DNA of 44,958 nucleotides from Bacteroidota bacterium (GTDB lineage Bacteria; Bacteroidota; Bacteroidia; NS11-12g; UBA955): NCBI GenBank assembly GCA_016868535.1, contig VGGQ01000004.1, positions 1 to 44,958 of the forward strand, read 5' to 3'. Shown piece by piece: positions 39,459 to 44,958 of this stretch (position 1 is its first letter; each line of letters starts with the position of its first letter). The notes under the pieces were generated by a model. It saw only the letters and a program-made list of their open reading frames with translations, ran no database searches and was not told where the DNA came from. The position numbers and the translations under genes were made by a program.

Positions 39459-40889
39459 ATGGAGCTCAAAGGTAAAGATGCAGGGCACTTAGCTGAGCAG
39501 ATTTATTCCCTTTTATTGTTGTTATTGTCTTTTTGGGTACTATGTTACCGGTTGGATGCGCTTCCTATGTATCTGTGGGACGAAAGCAGGCAGGCCAACA
39601 ATGCTTTGGAAATGCTGGAATCAGGCAATCTTCGGTATACTACATTCGATGGAGCACCTGATTTTTGGAATACCAAACCGCATTTGCTTATTTTATTTCA
39701 ATGGATCTGCATGAAGCTGCTGGGCCCAGGATTACTGGCTATTCGCCTGCCATCTGCTATTGCAGGTTGTATGATTCTCTGGGCGGGTTTTGCATACCTA
39801 AAAAAACGATTTGGTTTTATCCCTGCCGCTGCCTGGATTGCCGTTATGCTTGGCTGTGGCGGATTTAATACCTATCATGTGGTAAGAACGGGTGATTATG
39901 ATGCCTTGCTAACATTATTTATATTTTTGACCTCGCTTTCCTGGCTGAATTATCTTGAAAACCCTAAGGCTGAAAAATTTTTAAAATATACAGCCATATG
40001 GTTTTCGGCAGCCCTTCTAACCAAAGGTGTTGCGGCGGCTATGTGGCTTCCTTGCTGGCTTGCCATGGGATTTGTAATAAAACCCCGTGCAGAGTTAACA
40101 ATGAGAAGCATTGCATTGGTTTCGCTCATTCCCGTGTCATCCGTTATTATGTATTATGGGCTGCACGAATGGCATACCCCCGGTTATTTACAAGCTGTTT
40201 TGGATAATGAATTTTCAGGCCGTTATCTGAAGCCTAACGAAGGGCACGATTCTAAATGGTATTATTACACAGAGATATTGTGGAGTCAATACTCTACAGG
40301 TTTTTTTGTACTGTTGTTTATGACCGGATTTATCCTCAAAAAAGAGAGATTTAAAACAGTTCATAACCGGTTATTGATTGGCATTCTTCTCTTTCTAATC
40401 ATTGTCAGTTTGTCGGCTACCCGTATTTACTGGTATTTGGCGCCTGCTATACCGCTTATGGCCATGTGTGTTGTTATGCCATTATGCGAAAATTCCCATA
40501 TTCGTTTTCGGATTGTGGGCTTGCTTCTAATTGGAGCCATGGTAGCATTTGGATATTTCGAGAATTTTCATCACAATACAACCAATACTGGTGTTAGCCC
40601 CGCAGCAGTTTTACAGAAAGCTGAAAAAAATGCCAAACTTCCTTTTGAGGCAATCTGGCATGTTGGGCAATATCATCCAATAGAAAAGTATTACAAGACA
40701 GTAATGTCGGAAAAGGGTATTGAATTAAAGACGAGTACTTTCTATAGGTACAACAGCGGAGATACACTGGTCGTGAGCAATATGGCTCATTTAGATACGT
40801 TAAACAGTCGTTTTTTTATGCATCAGCACCACTACCCAACTGACGAAATGCCAGTTTGGGTAATGGTGGTAGACAGCAGCCGTCACTAA
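39459..40889 (+). CDS. GT39-like (ArnT/PMT-type) membrane glycosyltransferase
   Basis: This 476-aa protein has about ten membrane helices and the catalytic loop WDESRQANNALEM near the first periplasmic loop (D41-E42 motif of ArnT/PMT GT-C enzymes), followed by FWNTKPHLLILFQ. GT-C enzymes transfer a sugar from a polyprenyl-phosphate donor to lipid A, a glycan or protein in the periplasm. The context (just behind a T9SS surface protein) could mean surface glycan or protein glycosylation, but this is inference. Its stop overlaps the stop of the convergent secreted-protein gene by 4 nt. Confidence 0.85.
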   Translation: MELKGKDAGHLAEQIYSLLLLLLSFWVLCYRLDALPMYLWDESRQANNALEMLESGNLRYTTFDGAPDFWNTKPHLLILFQWICMKLLGPGLLAIRLPSAIAGCMILWAGFAYLKKRFGFIPAAAWIAVMLGCGGFNTYHVVRTGDYDALLTLFIFLTSLSWLNYLENPKAEKFLKYTAIWFSAALLTKGVAAAMWLPCWLAMGFVIKPRAELTMRSIALVSLIPVSSVIMYYGLHEWHTPGYLQAVLDNEFSGRYLKPNEGHDSKWYYYTEILWSQYSTGFFVLLFMTGFILKKERFKTVHNRLLIGILLFLIIVSLSATRIYWYLAPAIPLMAMCVVMPLCENSHIRFRIVGLLLIGAMVAFGYFENFHHNTTNTGVSPAAVLQKAEKNAKLPFEAIWHVGQYHPIEKYYKTVMSEKGIELKTSTFYRYNSGDTLVVSNMAHLDTLNSRFFMHQHHYPTDEMPVWVMVVDSSRH

Positions 40890-41728
40890 AGTTCAAATTC
40901 TCGGCTATGGATGAGGTTCGTATTATCATCTAATACTAAAATTTGGTATTTCCCCTTGCTTAAACCTGCCACGGGAAAAGATATGGGTACATTCTGTTTG
41001 CCGGGTTGCTGAGGTTTGTTTTCCAGCAGGGTTCTTATCAGCATGCCATTAGTATTTTTCACAATAATTGTCACGGAAGTATTGGTGCTTAGTTTGTAGT
41101 CAATTTTTCCGGAAAGGGCCGAAGCTTTATCGGAGAAAACCATCCCCGGTATGCTTTTGTAGCTGATGTAATACCAAGGCATTTCTATGCCGGCCAGATC
41201 GGCTGTCATCCTTCTCAAATCTGTATTTTCCATTTGATTGCCTTCGTGAACACTGCTAAGGTTGTGTTTGTCAGATAATACCCAAATTGAATTCTGCACA
41301 GCATCACTCGTGAAGTTGTTTGTACTGATAAACTGGGCCAGCTTTACCAACGCAGCCGATGCCATGGCCCCCACCCTAAAAGCGTGGTCTTTCGCAGGTG
41401 AACGGTCTTTTTTCTGACAGCAAAAAGCGAATATTTTCCCCAAAAAAGTTTCACCTGCGGCAAGTCTGATGGACTGGTTTTTCACAATAAGCAGATCCTG
41501 GTCTGCCGAGTCTGTGACGGCTTCCAGGCGTCTGCCCGGCTCTACGTCAACAACAATTGCACTAGAGGTCATATTTTTCAATTTAATTTCAATGCAATTC
41601 TCCTGATGTCCGCCCGTCGACCTCAGCAATGCTTTTACCTTACCTGTTTCAATAAGTTTTTTGATAGACTCTGCCGGCAAAGGCAAAGCGGGGATAAGCA
41701 GAAAGGTTAAATAAAGTATATTTTTCAT
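40886..41728 (-). CDS. Secreted protein of unknown function with a C-terminal beta-sandwich
   Basis: This 280-aa protein has a signal peptide (MKNILYLTFLLIPALPLPAES). The first part contains a conserved-looking stretch (LKNMTSSAIVVDVEPGRRLEA) and two cysteines; the last 80 residues (ITIIVKNTNGMLIRTLLENKPQQPGKQNVPISFPV...GKYQILVLDD) have the layout of a FlgD-Ig-like or T9SS-like beta-sandwich. No enzymatic motif. It converges with the GT39 gene on the 3' side. Function unknown. Confidence 0.65.
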   Translation of the reverse strand: MKNILYLTFLLIPALPLPAESIKKLIETGKVKALLRSTGGHQENCIEIKLKNMTSSAIVVDVEPGRRLEAVTDSADQDLLIVKNQSIRLAAGETFLGKIFAFCCQKKDRSPAKDHAFRVGAMASAALVKLAQFISTNNFTSDAVQNSIWVLSDKHNLSSVHEGNQMENTDLRRMTADLAGIEMPWYYISYKSIPGMVFSDKASALSGKIDYKLSTNTSVTIIVKNTNGMLIRTLLENKPQQPGKQNVPISFPVAGLSKGKYQILVLDDNTNLIHSREFEL

Positions 41729-41779
41729 AATTTTATTTTTGGGTAACGCCTGTTTAGATTGATTTATTGTGCAGCAACT

Positions 41780-41811
41780 TTGGCGGCGGGGTGGTGTATG
41801 CTGTAAATTTG
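41780..41811 (+). promoter_or_regulatory. Bacteroidota-type promoter of trhO
   Basis: TTG (41780-41782), a 21-nt spacer and TAAATTTG (41804-41811) fit the consensus. The leader to the ATG at 41837 would be about 20 nt. Confidence 0.55.
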
Positions 41812-41836
41812 CCAGCCAAATAATTCTTTCCCGACC

Positions 41837-42853
41837 ATGTTATTGCACAACAGAGTGAACCGGGAGGAGCTTAAGGCGCGTTTGCTGGCTGATAAAAGGC
41901 CATATACCACCATCTCCTTCTACCGCTATTATCCCATTGAAAATCCTGCCCTTTTCAGAAATGAATTCTATATTTTATTGTATAAACTTGGGGTGGTAGG
42001 GCGGATTTATGTGGCTGAAGAAGGCATAAACGCACAGATTGCACTGCCCACTGAAAATGTTCCGGCATTTGAAGCCGCAATCAGCCAAATTGATTTTCTG
42101 CACAACATCCTCTTAAACACTGCCATAGAAGAGTTGCAGATAGGTTTTTACAAACTCGACATAAAGGTAAGGCCCAAGATAGTGGCTGATGGTATTGATG
42201 ACCCGGGTTTTAATCCTGCTGCTACAGGCAATTATCTGGAAGCTGAGCAATGGAACAACATGATTTCAGATCCACAGACGGTTGTAATTGACATGCGCAA
42301 CCATTACGAAAGTGAAGTGGGGCGGTTTGAGAATGCGCGCTGTCCGCAGTCAGATACATTCAGAGATGAGCTGCAGGGTGTAATTGATGAGTTTGCAGAG
42401 GAAAAGGACAAACGTATTCTGATGTATTGCACAGGGGGCATACGTTGCGAAAAAGCAAGTGCCTGGATGAAACACAACGGCTTCAGTGAAGTTTATCACC
42501 TCAAAGGCGGTATTATTCATTATGTAGATCAGGTAAAAGAAAAAGGGCTGGACAATAAGTTTCACGGGGTCAACTTTGTATTCGACCAGCGTCTTCGTGA
42601 ACGGGTAAGTGATGAAGTGATTGCAAACTGCCACCAGTGTGGCAACCCTGCCGACACGCATATAAATTGCGCCAATACAGGATGTCATATTTTGTTTATC
42701 CAATGCAGTGAATGTGCCATCAAGTGGGAGGCCTGCTGTAGTGAGACATGCCGGGATGTGATTAAAATGCCTGGTACGGAGCAAATTGCCTGGAGAAAAA
42801 ACCGACCAAAACCGGCCATTTTTTCGAAAGGCAGGTTACAGTCTCCGCAATAA
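41837..42853 (+). CDS. trhO: tRNA uridine(34) hydroxylase TrhO (rhodanese family)
   Basis: This 338-aa protein has the YceA/TrhO N-terminal ferredoxin-like domain (FRNEFYILLYKLGVVGRIYVAEEGINAQI), a rhodanese domain with active-site Cys in LMYCTGGIRCEKASAWM, and a C-terminal Cys-rich segment (CHQCGNPADTHINC..CHILFIQCSEC) that may bind zinc. TrhO uses O2 to form 5-hydroxyuridine at position 34 of tRNAs decoding NNU/NNA-type codons. Length matches the Bacteroidota members, which often carry this C-terminal extension. Confidence 0.92.
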   Translation: MLLHNRVNREELKARLLADKRPYTTISFYRYYPIENPALFRNEFYILLYKLGVVGRIYVAEEGINAQIALPTENVPAFEAAISQIDFLHNILLNTAIEELQIGFYKLDIKVRPKIVADGIDDPGFNPAATGNYLEAEQWNNMISDPQTVVIDMRNHYESEVGRFENARCPQSDTFRDELQGVIDEFAEEKDKRILMYCTGGIRCEKASAWMKHNGFSEVYHLKGGIIHYVDQVKEKGLDNKFHGVNFVFDQRLRERVSDEVIANCHQCGNPADTHINCANTGCHILFIQCSECAIKWEACCSETCRDVIKMPGTEQIAWRKNRPKPAIFSKGRLQSPQ

Positions 42854-42975
42854 AAATTATAATTGAACGTTTACTTTATTGCACAATACAGACAATGCGG
42901 ATAAAGACACCCTGCGTCCACAATTTATATTCGCGGCCAATTTTAATACATCTTTTGAAATCAAGAAAGAGACAC

Positions 42976-43710
42976 ATGATAGAAATGAGTACTTTTAAAA
43001 AGACATTACTTCCGGCAGTCATTCTGTTGGCTGGCTGTTTTCAGACAATATCGGCACAGGGATGGGGCTCCGATTGGGGAAGTACGGGAGTCGCAGATAG
43101 CACTTCCCGCGACACCGCTGCATCATCCGGCGGTGGCTGGGGTGAGGAGCAGGGTTCGCAGGATGCTGCGGTTAAGCCGCGTGTAGTCTACAAACGGTTT
43201 GTGCCTCCTTATGATTCGTTGAGAGAAATTATATATTACTCCGGCGTGGTAGACGATGAAAATTGTGAAACTTGCAGTGCGGATAGTCTTTACTGGCGAG
43301 CAATGCGTTACCTCACAAGACGTTTTGGCAAAGAAAAGATTAAAGACAAAACATGGGTACTTGAGAATGTGGTTGGAAACAAGATTGTAATGAAAATTAC
43401 CACCCCCATGATGATTCAGACCAATAATTTTAATAAAAAACAATCCGGAATGATGGAGTACCGCATGGCTATTCGCTTTCAGGAAAGTCGATACAAATAT
43501 CAGTTTGGAAATTTTGTGCATGTGGAAGTTGAGCGCGGGGCTGAGGCCAGGATGATACGAACCTACCATGAATATTATATGCGGGTGAAAAAAGGCTACC
43601 AGAATACAGATATTTACCTGCTGGCTGCCGACCGGGACGTGAAAGCATTTGTTGATGGGCTCGGAAGAGCTCTGCGCGGTCCTTACCAACCCGACGAGGA
43701 AGACTGGTAG
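42976..43710 (+). CDS. Secreted protein with a DUF4468-like domain (tentative)
   Basis: I use the ATG at 42976, preceded by an A/G-rich ribosome-binding stretch (AGAAAGAG), giving a signal peptide (MSTFKKTLLPAVILLAGCFQTISAQ) near the N-terminus; the track's earlier ATG would bury it. The mature part starts GWGSDWGSTGV, a Gly/Trp/Ser-rich linker, then one domain containing LYWRAMRYLTRRFGKEKIKDK and KIVMKITTPMMIQT and ending in KKGYQNTDIYLLAADRDV. The layout recalls DUF4468/TBP-like domains, but I would not insist. Cys pair CETC (about 80). Periplasmic or secreted. Confidence 0.65.
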   Translation: MIEMSTFKKTLLPAVILLAGCFQTISAQGWGSDWGSTGVADSTSRDTAASSGGGWGEEQGSQDAAVKPRVVYKRFVPPYDSLREIIYYSGVVDDENCETCSADSLYWRAMRYLTRRFGKEKIKDKTWVLENVVGNKIVMKITTPMMIQTNNFNKKQSGMMEYRMAIRFQESRYKYQFGNFVHVEVERGAEARMIRTYHEYYMRVKKGYQNTDIYLLAADRDVKAFVDGLGRALRGPYQPDEEDW

Positions 43711-43789
43711 GATTTGCTGCCTCCAGAACTTATTTAGCTGCTGAATTGGCCGTTGAATTTTCCCTTTGCTAAAAAAAGTTCGGTTTAAC

Positions 43790-43820
43790 TTGTTTTAGCA
43801 AATGTTCTTGGCTATTTTTG
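43790..43820 (+). promoter_or_regulatory. Bacteroidota promoter of the rplM-rpsI-rpsB operon
   Basis: TTG (43790-43792), a 20-nt spacer and TATTTTTG (43813-43820) match TTG-N20-TAnnTTTG exactly. The leader before the GTG at 43854 is about 27 nt and contains an A-rich stretch and GGAAACG, a plausible ribosome-binding site. Confidence 0.75.
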
Positions 43821-43853
43821 CAACCCCAAAAATAATAAAAGGAAACGCACAAC

Positions 43854-44297
43854 GTGAATCCGTTAAGTACTTATAAAACTGTTTCGGCCAATAAGGCAAC
43901 TGTCAACAAACACTGGTTTGTTGTGGACGCTGAGGGTCAGAATCTGGGTCGCATGGCATCGAGAATAGCCTTCGTATTGCGCGGCAAGAACAAACCCGAT
44001 TTTACCCCGCACGTAGATTGCGGAGATAACGTAATCGTTATTAATGCCGAGAAGATTCAGCTCTCGGGCAACAAGATGGGTACCAAAGAATACCTGCGCC
44101 ACACCGGTTACCCCGGCGGTCAGCACTCCACTTTGGCCAAGAATGTGAAGCCTGCAAAACTGATTGAAATGGCTGTAAAAGGTATGCTTCCAAAGAACCG
44201 CCTGGCCAGCAGGTTGTTTACAAACCTGTACGTGTATGAAGGAACTGAGCATCCTCACGAAGCGCAAAAACCTAAAAATCTGAAATTCGATATCTGA
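43854..44297 (+). CDS. rplM: Large ribosomal subunit protein uL13
   Basis: This 147-aa protein is uL13: HWFVVDAEGQNLGRMASRIA, ALRGK-like LRGKNKPDFTPHVDCGDNVIVINAEKIQLSGNK, YLRHTGYPGGQ and AVKGMLPKN. It binds 23S rRNA early in 50S assembly. The start codon is GTG; homologues begin at about this residue (NPLSTYKTVSANKATV). It is the first gene of the rplM-rpsI-rpsB operon, with 8 nt to rpsI. Confidence 0.97.
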   Translation: MNPLSTYKTVSANKATVNKHWFVVDAEGQNLGRMASRIAFVLRGKNKPDFTPHVDCGDNVIVINAEKIQLSGNKMGTKEYLRHTGYPGGQHSTLAKNVKPAKLIEMAVKGMLPKNRLASRLFTNLYVYEGTEHPHEAQKPKNLKFDI

Positions 44298-44305
44298 GCC
44301 AAACT

Positions 44306-44686
44306 ATGCAAAATACCTCAGGAAGAAGAAAAGCGGCAGTAGCCCGCGTTTATCTCAAAGAAGGAAACGGCACCATTACCATTAACCACCGCAGTTTTGA
44401 AACGTATTTCCCTTTGCCTTGGCACAGGACTGCGATTTCCAGCCCACTAACGGTAATCGATAATGAAGGCAAATTTGATGTGAATGTGAATGTTCGCGGT
44501 GGCGGTATCAGCGGTCAGGCTGAAGCTATCCGTTTGGGTATAGCCAAAGCACTCACCGATTTGAATGCTGAATTTAAACCTGCCCTAAGGGCCGCCGGCT
44601 TCATGACCCGCGACTCTCGTGTGGTAGAACGTAAGAAAAGCGGTCAGAAAAAAGCCCGTAAACGTTTCCAATTCTCTAAGCGTTAA
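44306..44686 (+). CDS. rpsI: Small ribosomal subunit protein uS9
   Basis: This 126-aa protein is uS9: [24 protein letters not shown], the [21 protein letters not shown] core and the [12 protein letters not shown] tail that reaches the P-site tRNA. Length is normal (about 130). It follows rplM closely and precedes rpsB by 8 nt, the conserved order in Bacteroidota. Confidence 0.97.
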   Translation: MQNTSGRRKAAVARVYLKEGNGTITINHRSFETYFPLPWHRTAISSPLTVIDNEGKFDVNVNVRGGGISGQAEAIRLGIAKALTDLNAEFKPALRAAGFMTRDSRVVERKKSGQKKARKRFQFSKR

Positions 44687-44694
44687 GAAAAATT

Positions 44695-44958
44695 ATGGCA
44701 TATACCCAACAAGATCTTCTGGATGCCGGTGTTCACTTCGGTCATCTTACCCGCAAGTGGAATCCCAGAATGGCTCCCTATATTTTCATGGAGCAGAATG
44801 GTATCCATATCATCGATTTGAAAAAAACCGAAGCCAAACTGGAGGAAGCTAAAGCCGCTATACGCAATGTTGCCAAGTCAGGCCGCAGAATTCTTTTTGT
44901 TGCTACCAAGAAACAAGCCCAGGAAATCGTGGCTGAGCACGCCAAGCGTGCCAATATG
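44695..44958 (+). CDS. rpsB: Small ribosomal subunit protein uS2, 5' part (runs off the window)
   Basis: From ATG at 44695 the frame stays open to the window edge (88 codons): [47 protein letters not shown]...[17 protein letters not shown]. These are the uS2 hallmarks (GVHFGH.TRKWNP.M..YIF and IDL.KT). uS2 is a late-assembling 30S protein that holds uS1. The ORF track missed it because there is no stop in the window; the 3' part and probably tsf lie beyond the edge. Confidence 0.96.
   Translation, partial: MAYTQQDLLDAGVHFGHLTRKWNPRMAPYIFMEQNGIHIIDLKKTEAKLEEAKAAIRNVAKSGRRILFVATKKQAQEIVAEHAKRANM

Noticed and set aside
42976-43710. Gliding protein GldN
   Set aside because: The Gly/Trp-rich start and signal peptide first suggested it, but the conserved GldN core is absent and gldKLM genes are not adjacent.
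1-44958. CRISPR arrays, intact insertion sequences, toxin-antitoxin pairs or defence operons
   Set aside because: No regularly spaced direct repeats, transposase or recognised defence gene was found on reading either strand; short divergent elements may have been missed.

Overview
The window comes from the main chromosome of a Bacteroidota bacterium, probably a free-living or environmental gliding/T9SS lineage (Chitinophagia/Sphingobacteriia/Flavobacteriia grade; I cannot fix the genus). The evidence is several secreted proteins ending in type IX secretion (T9SS) sorting domains, a relic of a CHU_C-type (type B) sorting domain, many lipoproteins with Bacteroidota-style lipoboxes, the bTHX ribosomal protein, many TAnnTTTG -7 boxes instead of TATAAT, and the rplM-rpsI-rpsB order at the right edge.

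Layout. (1) 1-2.0 kb is a decayed accessory zone: two broken lipoprotein genes, inverted repeats, what looks like the 3' end of a tRNA gene, the dead N-terminus of a tyrosine integrase and a small zinc-ribbon/coiled-coil gene. (2) 2.07-6.92 kb is an AT-rich three-gene operon for a 2-oxoacid:ferredoxin oxidoreductase (fused gamma-alpha subunit and beta subunit) with a GltD-like flavoprotein carrying its own two-cluster ferredoxin domain. Both spacers of this operon carry REP-like palindromic repeats, and one of them supplies the last codons of korA. (3) 6.95-11.25 kb is an accessory island of small minus-strand genes (Cache-like lipoprotein, two other lipoproteins, a GNAT acetyltransferase) separated by at least three families of intergenic repeats, including a long attC-like inverted repeat, and ending with a LamG/T9SS protein. 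It abuts a glycosyltransferase gene that is cut off after about 13 codons. (4) 11.26-19.3 kb, minus strand, is a run of an O-acetyltransferase, an unusual MacB/FtsX-type ABC exporter, a membrane-anchored unknown, an OppC-type permease and a large BNR beta-propeller protein. (5) 19.4-30.6 kb is mixed core: metallophosphoesterase-recX, an ACMSD-type decarboxylase with a tiny overlapping membrane-protein gene, an amino-acid permease/lipoprotein/serine-hydrolase set, tandem paralogous lipoproteins, a dead T9SS type B gene and ffh. (6) 31-45 kb holds two large T9SS adhesin-like proteins, pdxH, bTHX, fabI, a GT39 glycosyltransferase, trhO and the ribosomal-protein operon, which runs off the right edge inside rpsB.

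How the parts fit. Regions 4-6 look like ordinary Bacteroidota chromosome with moderate GC. Regions 1-3 are visibly AT-richer and rich in relics and repeats. The composition change coincides with the truncated glycosyltransferase near 11.26 kb, so the left 11 kb is either a mosaic island or, if this is a metagenomic contig, a possible misjoin that read mapping should exclude. I found no CRISPR array, no intact transposase and no intact tRNA or rRNA gene. The best candidate for something undescribed is the repeat-punctuated, cassette-like array of region 3; its function and mechanism are inference only.
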